A stretch of DNA of 64,000 nucleotides from Carettochelys insculpta (GCF_033958435.1 NC_134138.1:30596598-30660597); one strand, 5' to 3'; shown: positions 42,766 through 57,052, counted from the stretch's first letter. Numbers and translations: made by a program. Notes: generated by a model not told the origin, from the sequence alone.

Positions 42766-44135
42766 ATAGAAAGTTTTGTTTAGAAAGCAAGCTTTCTATG
42801 TATTATTTGAAATTCCTGGCACAAACCTCTGCCAATTTAGAACAGAGATGGTAATATCAAATGACAAACTGTATTTCCTTTGTATTGCCAAGGTTATTTG
42901 AATAAAGCAAAGATGAATTTACTTGGAAAAGCCAAATGAAATAGGTCCCAAGATATTGCACCTCATTTCTTTACTAACTTTAATTCCTTTATGAGTGGAT
43001 CATTGCAGTGTAGTTAGCAATCTGTACTTCCTTGAAAAATGGAGCAGTTGTGATTAAAAGGAAGCAATATTGGTAAGAAACAAGCTGATAAGAAGTGGAT
43101 GGTATAATGTAATATAACCCTGTCATGCACAGAAATATGAGTAAGTAACATTAAAGAAGACAATGGCCACATTTGTCATTGCTGCTGAAATATTGTTGAT
43201 TGAGAATGTTTTGTACCTGATGGTGTACTGAAATTCATTCAGGTATTCCTGTGCTGATGTATTAGATAAAGATACCATATGTGAGTTTTGGCCTTCAAAT
43301 TTAAAGATATTTCCTATGAGTTTAAGTGATCAAGATACAAACTAAAACTTATGCCTTTACTATCTACATATATCTAGCTAATCCCAGCATTTGTTGTTAT
43401 GTGTATAGTGTCATGCAAAATACATTAAATTGTTTCTAAACTATGCATTTATATTTAAATGTCAGTGTATCATTTCTTTATGGTTTAATTTAAGCTCCAT
43501 TTTTGTAAAAACATAAATATAAAGTAAGGCCTGAAAAAGTGGTCTTGCTTCACTGTATTTAAAAACACTGTAAAAATAGAATTGAAAAAGGCAAATCTAT
43601 AAGAGCAAGCTGTAAACACCTTCTTTAATAACATTAGTCAAATTACTTTAATTCTTCCTTTTAAGGGCCCATATAATAATGACTTTTAAGTGACAACATA
43701 CCCAAGCACTCATAATGGATAAAAGAACTAATAAAGCTTGAGATATACTAATGGACAATAACTTGTTCTAACTAACTCTTCATCATTAATTCATGGTTCT
43801 CACTCTTCACTGAAGAGAACATTATTAAGGAGATGTTTTCCCCTTCCGAAAAAACATTGGTTGACGTAGGACATGGGAATTTCTAAATTTGTATTTATTT
43901 TTGTCTGCTATATAAAATTACTTATGGCAGTTGTCTTCCTGTGTACTCTTAAGTTCTAGCCTCTCATTTGATTGGGAAAATTGAGTCTTCTGTTCCATAC
44001 TTTCTATCAGATATACTCTGACTTAGCTTCACTAAAAATGGTTATTAACCCCCTTCCAATCCAGAAAGTTACAGTACATCTTTCTGCATACAAAAATTTG
44101 AACTCTTAAATTTTTTTCTATCTTTAAAACATTGT
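42766..44135 (+). other. EIF3H: EIF3H intron, unique part
   Basis: AT-rich sequence with no recognised element. Confidence 0.5.
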
Positions 44136-44478
44136 GGCTATGTCTATGCTAACCTTCTCCCCTTTCGAAAGGAGAATGCTAATGAGACACTTTGGATATG
44201 TTAATGAGACACTGCAATGAATATGCAGCGCCTCATTATCATAACAGCAGCCACAGCACTTCGAAAGTGCCTCTTTCGATCATGTGCGGCTCGTCTACAT
44301 GAGCTCCTTGACCCTGCACATTTCAAAATCCCATTATTCCTATAGCCAAATATGAAGTGCTGCGACTGCCGTTATGCTAATGAGATGCTGCATATTCATT
44401 GTAACACCTCATTAGCGTATCCCAAAGTGTCTCATTAGCATCCCCCTTTTGAAAGTGGGGGTAAGTGTAGACACAGGC
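44136..44478. mobile_element. Harbinger-type MITE (343 bp)
   Basis: It starts GGCTATGTCTATGCTAACC and ends inversely GGTAAGTGTAGACACAGGC, flanked on both sides by TGT. Internal inverted copies of ATGCTAATGAGACAC, and palindromes TTTCGAAA and CTTCGAAAG, resemble the subterminal motifs of the Harbinger elements here. Non-coding. Confidence 0.82.
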
Positions 44479-44675
44479 TGTGTGTTTGTATAGATGTGTT
44501 AAGTGTTGTTAATTTTGTTATGTACTTTTGGGGGTTTGGACAGGTTTTGTTAAATAAAAATCACATATGGGTGAACTTACTCCTTTAATTTCCTTGCTGG
44601 CTGTGCCTGACAAGCTTCTTTTTAGTGAGCTGTGCTTGTGTTAAGAGTACTACCAAAATCTGTCTTTGTTTCCAG

Positions 44676-44808
44676 TACCAGCAGAGACGTCAGCAAGAAA
44701 ACTTACAACGACAGAGTCGAGGAGAGCCTCCCCTTCCTGAAGAAGATATGAGTAAACTTTTCAAACCACCACAGCCCCCTGCCAGAATGGATTCACTGCT
44801 TATTGCAG
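44676..44808 (+). CDS. EIF3H: EIF3H coding exon
   Basis: It reads [20 protein letters not shown], then [20 protein letters not shown] and LLIA, plus the first base of a glycine codon. The acceptor is TTTCCAG and the donor is G|GTAATG. The Gln/Arg-rich segment and the Pro-rich linker are as in vertebrate EIF3H. Confidence 0.97.
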
Positions 44809-46835
44809 GTAATGGTTCCAGAGATCTTTCTCGTTTGGTAGCCCATATTCTCAGATCTGTCATAGCCACAGGAAAAAATATAGTTATCTTTAATATCCTG
44901 CTTTCACTGTGCATATGATGTCATATGATATCTGTGTTTTCACTTTCCCTTTGCTTAGTCTCTCTAGGGAGATACCTAAGAAATATAACAAATACTGATG
45001 AAAAATTGTTGCTTAAGTTTTTGAAGGTAGTTACTGTACTAAATTGAAATAGGGACATAAAGCCAGCTTGTAGAATTGAGCTTTAAATTCATGTGGATGA
45101 TGGGGATCATGGGCTTTTATCTCTGTCCAGGTGGAGCTCTAGGTGAAGAACTGTTTCATTTTCTCTCCCAGTCCCAAGGTTACTGAAGAAGTTTGTAGAA
45201 ACAGCATAGGTTTTCCCTATATGTGCAGCCTTTCCTCTTGTGCAGCTGCTGATTTCCACACTGGTGCCAGGTCGTCTCCTATTTCCTAGCCTTGGTATGT
45301 CATGCACGGTACACACCAGAGATGCAGTACAGGAGCAGAAACACAGAACCCAAATCCTCCCCCACCTCAGCCCCAAAGAATCCGGAGATGAAAGACATGA
45401 TGGGAAAGTGAATTACTTACCTTTAAGATGAAGATTGTATTTCAGTTTCTTCTGCTTCTTAAGCCAATTTACTATGACTACTAGCTGGATGACATCTGAT
45501 TGAAAAGCACTCCAATATATTAACTCCCTGATCATTTGAATTCTCATGTCATTTGGAAGATTTTAACACGCACCGTATACAGAGAGAAAGAGAATTAAAA
45601 TAAAGCCCTGTGTTGTCTGGTGCAGTGGAAGGAATGAGCTAGTAACTGATCACACAAAAACAAAATTAAAAGAATTGGCTCTTTGCCTTGTTTGAGACAA
45701 TTCAAATGAGGGAAATAACAAACTTTCATGAATCACTTTTATAGCATAGTTTTAAAACAATGAGTGTCCTGGTTTATTAATCCTTCTGACGTCTTTCTGA
45801 ATTCTGAGGGTTGTCTTGGTACACTTTCCCTTGGATAATCATTTTTCAAAGTAGCACAATACTACCAAAAATACATACGAACATAGTTTTATGAAATGTA
45901 ATCAAGAAAGTACGTATGCATGCTTTTATGATGTGTGGGTTATGGCTCAATCTTCAGCAAGAGGGGAAAGTGAAAACGATCATACTCCAAAACAAAAACA
46001 GCCTTCAGCCAAAACACGTCCTCCATTTTGTTCTCTTTAGCATAGTTGATGAAGAATTAAAAGCACCCACTTTCTTAATTCATATGGAGTTAATATTTTT
46101 TCTTTATCTCTTTAACTGTTTTGTTTCTGGGGTATTTAAAAACTTTTTAAATAGAGCATTACACTGAAAGTGTACCAGTCTGCTAAACAGTTTAATTTTG
46201 ATAAAACCCGCTTCATGTTTTGCTGTTCCTAACTAACTTGTAGCGGCACTTGTATGAAAATAGTTTCATGGAGTTGTTTGAGGTATACAGCACTGACAAT
46301 TCTTCATGGCCTGTGGATTTCTGTACTTGCTAATAAAGTGAAATAAATAAGTGGCCAACGAAATGTCAGATGAGGGCATCTTTTATCTAATAGTGGAACT
46401 TTTTTAAAAACTAACTGGGATAGCAGATGCAAAAGAGTGAAACTGAAATTTAGCCTAACCTTGATTTTAGCGCTTCTGAATTCAAATTGTCAATTGATGT
46501 GGGTAAGCATCCAGCACAGCACCATGAATGGTTTCCATTCTGTTCTTCAGCTATTTTTTCAGAAGTTTCGTCTCATAGTACTTTATTGGAATTAAAATTG
46601 GATTTGTCTTGCAAGAGTAATTCATTGCAATGCATAGTAACTTATCCATTCTGCTTACTTGATTTAGTGTTCTTCCTGACTCTATTTGTGTATTTCAAGA
46701 TTCTTTCAAAGCCCTAAGCCTACACACAGTTAAATCATACAGGATGCTAACCTACCTGAAATAAGTAGTATATTGTAATAATAAATGCTCTTTATTTTTT
46801 TCAAATTATGATCAGATTTTTTTTCCTGTTGACAG
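44809..46835 (+). other. EIF3H: EIF3H last intron
   Basis: 2.0 kb intron from GTAATG to TTGACAG. No repeat was recognised with confidence. Confidence 0.8.
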
Positions 46836-46933
46836 GTCAGATTAATACGTATAGCCAGAATATCAAGGAGTTTACTGCACAGAACCTGGGCAAACTCTTC
46901 ATGGCACAGGCTCTTCAAGAGTACAATAATTAA
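46836..46933 (+). CDS. EIF3H: EIF3H last coding exon with stop
   Basis: It completes the glycine and reads [20 protein letters not shown], then [11 protein letters not shown] and TAA (46931-46933). This is the conserved C-terminus of EIF3H. Together the six exons give about 255 residues, in agreement with the C-terminal part of a 352-residue protein without insertion or deletion. Confidence 0.98.
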
Positions 46934-47115
46934 AGAAAAAAATCTGATATTTCATATGATCTCCCACAATAGCAGATGCCCTGACTCTGTTTGTGCTCTG
47001 ACAAACTTTTGAAAACCTTGCGTATTGGAAAAATATCTTATGAAATCAAGGCATACAACTTTGCATAGAATTCTCTTCTAAAGAAAAATAAAAGCAAATT
47101 TTAACTCTCTAGGTT
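46934..47115 (+). other. EIF3H: EIF3H 3' UTR
   Basis: Short AT-rich 3' UTR after the stop. The end is estimated from the AATAAA at 47087, with cleavage expected within about 30 bases. Confidence 0.75.
47087..47092 (+). terminator. EIF3H: Polyadenylation signal AATAAA of EIF3H
   Basis: Canonical hexamer 154 bases after the stop codon, followed by AGCAAATTTTAACTC. It is the first AATAAA after the stop. Confidence 0.8.
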
Positions 47116-49939
47116 GGCATTTCCTTATTTGTTGGCCAGATTTTGACTGGCATTTTCCATGGTTTTCCCACCAAGATTTTCTAAACACTCAATATTAAGT
47201 AATTCATTTTGCATGTCCTACTACATTCATTTGTACAAAAGAATAACACTTGTTTTTAACCTGCAAACTAGAAATAAAAAAGTAGTTTTTCTGTGTAGCA
47301 TGGCTTCGTTTTGCAGGGGAAATCTTAGCTTTTGGAATTTTCTGACTTGAGAGCTTGACTTTACAATCATAATGTTGCATTAGTTATAGGGGTGTGTTTT
47401 TGTTTGTTTTACATTTAACTTCTTTGGACTTTCTAATACCACAGGTATTCAGATTCCACAGGACAAAATCATCATAGGCTCCACAGGCAGAATATATACA
47501 TTTTTTTATTCATCATAGTGAAACCTCAATTATCTGAACCCTGATTAATTCAAATTGTTACACAGAGTTGTGATGTGTTCCCTGCAGTTTATCTGAATTT
47601 AATCTGTGAAGAAAAGGAGCCGTAGAGGATTTCAGTTCTGTGGAGTTTGTCACACGTGATAAATTTGGAGCTGTATGATGATAATTCATGAATTCTGCAT
47701 ATTGACCTGGGATGTTTACTGGTTTAGGTTAATATAGGGCTATCTAGAAAAAAAAGCATGAAAGGAAGAATGGCTCAAAATAAACCACCCCATATCAAAC
47801 CCTTCAGACTTGTTAAGGGACAGTGCCCAAACTGTTACATTTGAAGATTTTTACCTTCTCCCGGCAAACTGCAAAACTAATTTAATCTAGGATGGCCCAA
47901 GTGGGAGTTGAAAAAAGATATGTGCTCTCAACAAGTGCAGGTGTTTGGTTGAAACAGGCTGAAATATAAAACACTCCTGAGGATGTCTGAAGAAGTTAGA
48001 CCTGCCTAGTTTGCCATCAGTCTTTGGTTAAGAAAGATGTATACAGACTGGTTTGTAATTTGTCTTCTCAAAATGACTTTGTTCCTATTGTAAAACAACC
48101 AGTACTTTGGTTTAGAGAGGGCTCTTGTCATTGTAGAATACTAGGCCCCAGAAAGGAAAAACCACAGGTGCCAGAATTCATTCGGTGCTGTTTGTAAGAG
48201 AGCTTACATGGTGCTGTTGCTCAGAACTTGGTTTACTAGTGGGAGAACTGAAGAATTCAACCTCAGGACAGATAAAAGCACGAGCGGGGGTACACTCAAA
48301 AAGGACCACTAACAGGACAGATCCAGCTTGTCCTGTAACCTTGACATGTCATGGGGAAGATTCTGGTTGTGTAAAAATTGAACATACCTACAACTTCAGA
48401 GCAGAGCTAATCATCTGGCACATTTTACACCCTATACTGACTCACTCACTATGCATTGAACACTTCACCATTGAACTTTCTAGGTTGTTCAGGTAAGTTA
48501 TAATGGCTCTTTGTCAATGCTAGTGCAGTTAGTGTGCTTTTGGAGCTACAGTGGTGCTGTAAGTAGGCACCTTACTCCAGACCTAAGCAAATTGGGTGCC
48601 CTTAAAAGTGCCTCCATCCTTCAATTAGTGAGGCTGACATTATCCTACTTCTCCATCTGGTCTTTCAAAATCCTGTAACCAAATAGCTGTTTGTGCGCAT
48701 GAGTGTGGACAGCCAACAGCTTAGTAGAAGCTTCTATTTAATCAGTCCTATACTTTCAAGTCTGGTTACTCTTAAACCATAATTTTTTTTACCAAATTTA
48801 GCTAAGCCTTCGTTTGGGGTGTCAGCAAATTTAGCTAAGCCTCTGTTTGGGTTGTCAGCATGCTTTAACAAGCAAGTCGGGAGTTTGAATTCATCTGATG
48901 TTATCCTTATGGGAACACAATGTTTGTTGGGCCTTTTTTTTTGTGGGGGCAGGATATAGTAGGTGGGTCTTATGCTCAGAAAACCTAAAGGGCTGAGCAG
49001 ATTTAGCTGAAACGTTTCAGAACAATTGGCCTTCAGATAGAGATCAAATGTGGAAATTTTCATCCAAAAAGGAGAAAGATTGGGAAAGTTAGAGCATGTG
49101 AAAATTCAGTGTTGGAATGGAAAACATTTTTTTTAGTTTTAACTATAGTATGTGTTATATATAAATTGATATTCAAATTATGTACGGTTGTCAGGCAACT
49201 GGCAAACTGCTAGTACAGTCTTTCTTGTTGCAAAGCGTGGGCACCTTTGCATTAATTATTGTGTAAAGTAATCTAAAATCAAAGATCTGATGAAGTATCG
49301 TGTTATGGTACCACATTATTCTGAATACCATTTCCTATACAAAAACCTTGAGTTAAATAGTTACACATTTTTTTTAAAAGACCAAAAGCAGCATGGGAGG
49401 GGGAAAAAAAAGACCGTGGAGCACAAGTGTGAAGACAATAAAGAACTGGAATAAGATGGAGACTTGAGGTGGAAAGTATTATCTTCTAGATGCCTGGAAA
49501 CAGAGCTTGTCTTCTACCTATACTGACTCAACTGTGTGACTATTGTGCTGATGCTGAGCAAACAGCTGTAGCATGGAAGGGAACGAATAAAGAAAGCCTA
49601 CAAGGTACGTCTTAGCAAAAGATACAGTGGAGGGTTTTAAAAAACAAGTTGGCAATTTTGAATGTGAATCTAAAATTAATGATGATCCAGCTGAATTCTT
49701 TGTGGATAAGGGGGTGGGTTGTAAAAGGGCAGTAACATTCTCCTGTGTTGATGAGTAGATTTTATGTGGATAAAAGTGATTTGTGACAAGGTGATTATAT
49801 GAGGACAGACGAAAGATTTCAATAGAGCTGGCATAATACCAGCAGTGAGAACAGCATGCATGGGAAGTGTCAGAAGAAAAGACAGTTGAGGGCCAAGGTT
49901 AGACAATAGAGATAAATAAGTCATGAGGGAGTACTATAT
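47116..49939. other. 3' flank of EIF3H, no gene seen
   Basis: AT-rich flank. A Tigger/pogo-like fragment may lie at about 47515-47610 (GAAACCTCAATTATCTGAAC). A 33-bp tandem pair is at 48794-48859. No protein-like frame was found. In other vertebrates the region 3' of EIF3H is gene-poor, which fits. Confidence 0.5.
48794..48859. repeat. Tandem repeat, two 33-bp units
   Basis: AAATTTAGCTAAGCC followed by TTCGTTTGGGGTGTCAGC, then the same with a few changes. The two units are adjacent. Confidence 0.85.
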
Positions 49940-52460
49940 GTAACACACCAGTATGATTGCTTAGAGCTATAGTATATAGAGGGAGAAAAGCCTGTTGAGA
50001 GTCTTTGGGTTAAACTTAGAGGCAGGAGCAACAGAGCTGATATTGTGGTTGGTGTCTGCTATAAGCCACCAGGTCAGGTAGATGAGGTACACAAATCTTT
50101 CTTCCGACAAATAAGAGAAGCTTCCAGAGCACAGGCCCTCATTGCAATGGGGACTTTAATCACCCTAACATCTGTTGGGAGGTGAATATAGCAGTACCCA
50201 GTCAATCCAGGAAGTTTTTGAAGAGCGTTGGGAGATAACTTCCTGGTGCAAGTGCTGAGGGAACCCACGAAGGGTCATGCACATCTTGGCCTGCTGCTCA
50301 CAATAAGGGAGGAATTAGATGTAGGGGGGCAGCCTAGGAAGCAGTCGTCATGAAATGGCCGATTTCAGGATCCTGATGAAAGAAAGAAAGCAGCAAAATA
50401 TACCCCTGGACTTCAGAAAAACAGACTGACTCCCTCAGAGAGCTGATGGGCAGGATCCCCTGGGATGCTAACATGAAGAACAAGAAAGCTTAAGAAGCCT
50501 AATTGAAGGCACAGGAATGATCCATCCTGATGCTCAGTAAGAAAAGCAAATATGGTAGGTAACCAGCTTGGCTCAGCAGTGAAATCCTTGGTGAGCTTAA
50601 ACACAGAAAGGAATCTTACAAGAAGTGAAAACTTGAACAGATAATTAGGAGGAGTATAAATATATTGCTCAAAAATTCAAGGGTGTAATCAGGAAGGCCA
50701 AAGTGCAATTGGAATTGCAGCTAGCAAAGGATGAGAAAAATAACAAGAAAGATTGGGGAGGGTGTGAGACTCTTGCTGGATGAGGGAGGTAACCTAGTGA
50801 CAGCTGATGTGGGAAAAGCTGAGGTAATGCCTTGTTTGCCTCTATCTTCACAGAAAAGATCAGCTCCCAGAGTGCTGCACTAGGCAACACAGAATAGGAG
50901 GAGGAGGGCAGCTGTCAATGGAGAAAGAAAAGATTAAGAACTATTTAGGAAAAGCTGGATATGTGCAAATCCATGGGCCTGAATTTAATGCATCCAAAGG
51001 TGCTGAGGGAGTTGGCAGATATCACTGCGGAGCCTTTGGCCGTTATTTTTGAAAACTCATGGAAGTTGAGGGAGGGTCCTGGACAATTGGGAAAAGGAAA
51101 CTGTAGTGCCAAACTTTAAAAATGAAGGATAATCCAAGGAACTCTACAGACTGGTGAGCCTCACCCAGCTCCCTGGAAAAAATCAAGAAAAGGATCATCA
51201 AGGAATCCATTTTGAAGCACTTGGAAGAGAGGAAAGCGATCAGGAATAGTCAACATGCATTCACCAGGAGCCTGGCCAACCTAATTGTCTTCTATGATGA
51301 GGTAACAGGATCTGTGAACATGGGAAGTCAGCAGATGTGTTACGCTTTGACTTAAGCAAAGCTTTTGATACAGTCTCCCACATGCTTGCCAGCAAGTTAA
51401 GGAAGTATGGATTGGGTAAATGGACTGTAAGGTCGATAGAAAAGCTGGCTAGATTGTCAGACACAGTGGGTAGTGATCAAGGCTTGATGTCTAGTTGGTG
51501 TTCAGTTTCAAGCAGAATGCCCCAGGTATCGGTTCTAGGGCTGGTTTTGTTCCACATCTTTATTAATGACCTGGATGAGGGGGCTGGAATGCACCTGCAG
51601 CAAGTTTGACACTGAGCTAGGAGTAAAGGTAGAAATGTTGGAGGTAGGGGGATAGGGTGCAGAGTGACTTAAGCAAACTGGAAGATTGAACCTCATTAGA
51701 TTTCTTTCTGCCCAACAGGGGCAAGTGCGGAGTCCTGCACTTGGGATGGAAGAATCCCAGGCATTGTTACAGGCTGGAGACTGACTGGGCTAAGCAGCAA
51801 TTTGGCAGAAAAGGACTTGGGCATTACAGTGGATGAGAAGCTGGATATGAGTCAACAGCGTGGACTTGTAGCCAATAAGGCTAATGGCTTATTAGGGTGC
51901 ATTAGGATTTCCAGCAAATCTAGAGAAGTGATTATTCTCCTTTATTTGGCACCATTGAGGCCACATCTACAGTATTGGGTCTAATTCTTGGGCTTCCACT
52001 ACTGAAAGGATGTGGATGCATTAGAGAGGGTCCAGTGGAGGGCAATGAAAATGATCAGGCTGGAACATGTGACCTATAAGGAGAGGCTGAAGGATTTGAC
52101 TGCAGAAGAGAAGAGTGAATGGAGATTTGATAGCAGCCTTCAACTAGCTGAAGGGAGGAGATTCCAAAAAGGATGGATAGTAACTGTTCTCAGTAGTGAT
52201 AGATGGCAGAATGAGGACCAATGATCTCAAGTTGCAGTGGGGAAGGTCTCAGTTGGATATTAGGAAAAACTACTTCACTAGGAGGGTGGTGAAGCACTAG
52301 AATGGATTACCTAGGGAGGTGGTAGAATCTCATCCCTGTAGGTTTTAAGTCGTGGCTTGACAAGATCCTAGCTGGGATGATTTAGATAGGGCTGGTCCTG
52401 CTAGGGCAGGTGGCTGGATGTGGTGACTTCCTGGGGTCTCTTCCAGCCTCGGGGTGGGGG
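49940..52460 (+). mobile_element. CR1 LINE, near full ORF2 but heavily decayed
   Basis: Following the + strand, endonuclease pieces (DIVVGVCYKPPGQVDE at about 50040; a GDFNHP-like stretch at about 50150) are followed by RT pieces: LSKAFDTVSHMLASKLRKYG (51350) and a PQVSVLGLVLFHIFINDLDE motif (51520). The C-terminus has LERVQWRAMKMIRLEHVTY (52020), then the CR1 3' region to about 52455 (GGCAGGTGGCTGGATG). Stops and shifts are frequent. It belongs to a CR1 group closer to the fragment at 3428 than to the full-length copy (VTYKERL motif). Confidence 0.82.
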
Positions 52461-55400
52461 GGGGGAAGGGGGGTTTCTGCTTTCCTTCTGACTGAAGCAC
52501 TATGGTGTCCTGAAACAGGAAGATTACTAAAGCACAAGTGAGTGAATTGTCAGAGAGGAGTCACTAGGTCTGTTCATCCCAAATGAGTAGCAGCATACAT
52601 ATAGTATCTTAAAAAAATACACACTGAGCAAAACGGGGCAGTGTCCCCACAGCATAGCCATTTAAAACTTGCAGCCAGCCTCTGCTTGTGCTCTGTTTTC
52701 CCTTTGGTTAGTGTTCTGTTTTTTGTTGCCTGCCACAAGTCAGGCTAGTAAGGTCAGTGAGGTGGCAGTTTGTGCTCTGCGAGATGATCTCAGTTGCTCT
52801 TTAATCAAAAGGTTAATATTTACATATTTTTTGTCATTTCTCAAACGACAATGCCCTTCCAGCATGCTTGGAACATTACCCGAGTCCTTAAATTCTACCT
52901 GGAAAGAAGCAAGAATGTGTTTTGATTGGCTTGTGACTCGTGTGAACAGGGACAAGATTAGACTAAGAATGTGAAGGTTACATTGAGTCACTGATGTAAC
53001 TAATCATGCTTCTCAGTGTTCCATAATTCTTCTGTCTGACACTGTGAAGATGACATATCTTACTAGCATCATTAGTAAGCTTTAGATGCACTCAGATTTG
53101 GGTTCGTGCCCCTCTTGTCCACTGAACTGTGCAGCTCCTATCAGTTTTACTGATTTCTGTGTGTGTGCATCGCAAGAACAAATTCCATACTGTAAACTGG
53201 AGTATATATGAAATGTTTGTAAGTCTACAGTGGGCCAGGGAAAGGCTGAGAGAATTTTGCCATGCATTCCACAAAACTGAAAACTACTTCAGTAGAAGCG
53301 ATCATAAATAAATGTTCAGACCCAGCATGTTCTGCACCTTCCTGTTGTGTGTATTTAAAAACAAATGGTACTAGTGTGCAGGTTCACCACAGAAGACATC
53401 TCTACATTCAAGCACTGCAAAGAAAATGCTTCTTTGGAACCCAGACCTGTGTCGTGCACTCAACTCCTGTTGTGAAGTCATTCAGAGCAGAGCTTGCAAG
53501 GTCTGCCATGGTGAGGTCTGAGTTTGGGGGATGTGGACAAAGGATTAAAGTGTGATCTGTTGCTGGGGAAAAAACTGTTGTAAATAGGTTCAGTTGGACC
53601 ACAAATTAAATTTCTGCTGAATTTGTTCAGACAGTATAGCCAGAGCTGCAGGTATCTTGGCTGAAGTGCCTCACCTCACAATGGGAAGCTTGACTTCTAG
53701 AGTGATATTCGCTACTTATGTTCAAAGTTAGAGCGTGTGCTATAAAAACATCTGTGTGCTCATTAATTTGATCCCTCTCAGGAATCGGAGTGTCTTCCCT
53801 CCCCATAATTGCAGTCTTGGCTTGCTCACATCATCAGTGGCCTTTTGTTTAAGAGGAAACCGCCATCATCCGCCAGCTCCGTAGGCACATAACCACACCA
53901 CCTTTGTTCACCTGTTCCCCTCACCCATGTCCTTGGTATGGAATTTCCTTTTTTTTAGCTTGGGGTTGACACAGCAAAGCTTGAAACAAGAAATTGTGGA
54001 AGGCCTTTTACTTTGCTTTGGGTCTTCTAATGGCATGAGCTAAGCAATAGACTGGCTTTGTGACTGCCAATCCTGGCTGAACTTTTCTTGGTTGTCATCA
54101 GTCTGTAATTAAAATAAACGTTTAAAAGAAGCCAGGCCAAATAGGAAAGACTTTTTTCAACACTCAGATAAGCTCTCATTTGACATGCCCATGTCTTATG
54201 CAAGATATAAACTAATGCTTGATGCAGGCTGAGGCTGGGAGGGGCCAGCAGGCCCCACAGATAGAGTCCCTGCCTGCCACGCCCCCAGCACGCAGCTCAA
54301 AGCAGAGCACTGTGGGGGAATCATGTGCCCTTTGCTCTTTATGAACCGGTTGCCTTTTGGGGGGTGAGGAGGGCCCTCCACATGTTGTCTGCACCACAAG
54401 CACAGCCCAGGCAGCTTCCATAGGCTGGTGCAGGCAATATGCGAGGCCCTCCCCAACCCCACGGTGCATGGTACGCAAAGAGCACATGACCCCTGCAACT
54501 GGCTACTTTGAGTAGTGTTCAAGGGCGGGGAGGCAGGGAGCCTGCCAAGGCACCTTCTGGCCATGGGCCAGGTTGGGCTCATGGGCAGGATTTTGCCCGC
54601 CCCGTTATAGATGGTCCTGCTCGGATTTTGAAATCTAGTTCATCAGATGATGCAGGCAGAGGCAATGAAACCACCTTACACTGGATTCTTCTAAAAGATA
54701 GGCTCTAGGTGTTATTTTGGGAGGAACGTCTATGGCCTCAGTTGTACAGAAGGTCAAATTAGATGACTACAGTGGTCCCTTGTGGATGCGGAATCTGCTC
54801 ATTTGCATTTGCGCGTTTTGAGTTTGAGTGCACAGAAATTCACTCATCTTCTTACTACCTATTGTCTATTGATTTTTCATTTTGATGAACTCCCAATGTG
54901 ACAAATCACAGATCTCTCTCTCTAGTAGCTATGATTTGCTACTGAATTCTTAAGACTTTGCTGAAAAGTCATTAGAAGTTGGTGATGTGAATCATATCCA
55001 GTCGGCAGGTATGCTGTCAGAGAAATTGACGTAGTCTATATAGCTGTATCTCTTTCCAGGTGTGCTGTGATGGGAGGCATGGAGGGGGATATATACAGTG
55101 TTTCATGGTTGCCTCATGCCTTGTGCATCTTTTTTCACAAACTTTCATGGTCACTTAATTTGCTTTCATATTTTGCCTTTGTCTTTTAGTTCCTTTTACT
55201 AAAAACCAATATTTTTTCTCTTAAAGATTGTATGCTGTGACATCTGGGTGTTTTACTTTGCCCTGAATTCTTTTGGACAGTCTGTGTTCACTGTGATTGG
55301 AGGGGTCCTTCCTGGCTTGAAGATATGTATCCAAGCTAACATGCTAAAAATAGATGTATAATCATGGGGGCATGAGACACTAGCTGCTCCGAATATGATC

Positions 55401-55696
55401 CTGTCTGAGAGCATAACTACATACTCAGGGTGGTAAGCTCCTCCTCCTGCTTAGGTGGATAAAACTACTCATATTTAGCATGCTGGCTTGATCAGAGCTA
55501 ATGTGTCTGTCTCTTCAAACTGGAAATTACACTTCCAGCTCCATGTGAAGACATACCCAACTCTGTATCTGAACAGCGGGCTTACATTTTGTGAACAGAG
55601 CTTTTAATGTGATGGAAGCCTCCGTAATTCAAGAGTTAAATATGCTACCATGGTAGACTCATTCGCATTTCCAATCCTCCCTTGTTGGGAGACTGA
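52461..55696. other. Intergenic stretch, no gene seen
   Basis: Unique-looking sequence with a G run at 52446-52475, a G+C-rich patch at 54220-54600, and a possible Tc1/mariner-type end at about 54770 (CAGTGGTCCCTTG). Nothing could be assigned with confidence. Confidence 0.4.
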
Positions 55697-56046
55697 GGCT
55701 ATGTCTACACCTGACCTTCCCTTTCAGAAGGGGCATGTAAATGAAGCGGGTCAAAAATGTAAATGAGGCACTGATATGAATATTTAGAGTGCTTCGTTTG
55801 CATGATGGCCCCGAGAGCCTCAAAAGCGCTGCTTTTGAATTGTAAACTAGCTGTGTAGATGGGTTTCCTTTTGAAGTAGCCCCATCTACATGGCTAGTTT
55901 GCAATTCAAAAGCAGCACTTTTGACATGGCACATGGCTGTCATTATGCAAATGAGGCACTGAATATTCACATCAGTGCCTCATTAGCATTTTTGACCTCG
56001 GCTTACATGCCCCTTCCGAAAGGGTGGAGCATGTGGAGAAGTAGCC
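55697..56046. mobile_element. Harbinger-type MITE (350 bp)
   Basis: GGCTATGTCTACACCTGACC at the left and the decayed inverse AGAAGTAGCC at the right, flanked on both sides by TGA. Inner inverted pairs (AAATGAGGCACTGA and TCAGTGCCTCATT; TTTTGAATTG and CAATTCAAAA) form a long hairpin. Same family type as 44136-44478 and 31079-31334. Confidence 0.82.
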
Positions 56047-57052
56047 TGAGTGTTGTCAGAGTTGGCACTAGTCCAAAGTATGTGATTCAGTAGCATTTCA
56101 TGCCAACTCTGTGATTAGAAGGAGGTTCATACAAAGTTGGGTCTGTTTTATTTTTTTGGTCTCTTAATTGACTGCACAGGTTGCAGTTGACACAGCTCAT
56201 CAGATACTAAGCAGTGGCAATTTCTGAAAAGCTTGAAATGACATCTTCTAAAAACACAGATTTGGCAAGGGGGTAATTAGTGATAGAAAAAATTATTGCT
56301 TTCTTTCTAGTAAAGGCTATTAAAGGAGATATTTAAACCTGGAAAAATGATCATAATTTTTACAGTCATACTAAATAGCAGCAGGGTATCAGTAACAGAA
56401 ATGCTAACGTTTGAATTGTATCTATCCCACAAAAATACAGATGAAAAATACAAAAGCCCATAATTCTTAACCTGAAAAGAATTTAATAAGAATCTTCACT
56501 CTATTTTAAATTATGTCCCTTGCATCAAGTTCTTCAATTTACTAATCCAACCCAATCTCCTCTATGGTGGTAGCTCTTAAATATGGTATGACACATTAGA
56601 CCTTGGAGTGAATATTTCTTCTGTGTTTGAACAATGTGATTTAGTGTTACACCAGAGTGCACACTGCTTTCAACATTCTGTGGGAGTGATTTCATCTTCA
56701 GTATTTCCATAAAAGTGATGGAGAGAATTTCATTTCAGGCAAGCTATAAATTGAGTTAGTACTTTCAGGGCTTTTGGAAAGACTTAAGATTCACATCACA
56801 GAACTTTGCATATCTACATATATTAAGACAATTGAAAGCAAGTTATTGTAGCATCTGACTGCAATTCTCGTTGGTCACAGTTGACTTTCTCTCAGTATCA
56901 CACCCTGTGCTCATCCACCCACACACAATTCCTCAGCCTTCTTCAGTCTCCATGCTGCCTGGGCACTGAGAACACAGATAGTCTCCTTGCTTTACTACCT
57001 AGAGTCTTGTATTACACTGGCTCCCAAAAGTGCAGAGATACAATTACTGGAA
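56047..57052. other. Intergenic stretch, nothing recognised
   Basis: AT-rich sequence without a recognised feature. Confidence 0.4.
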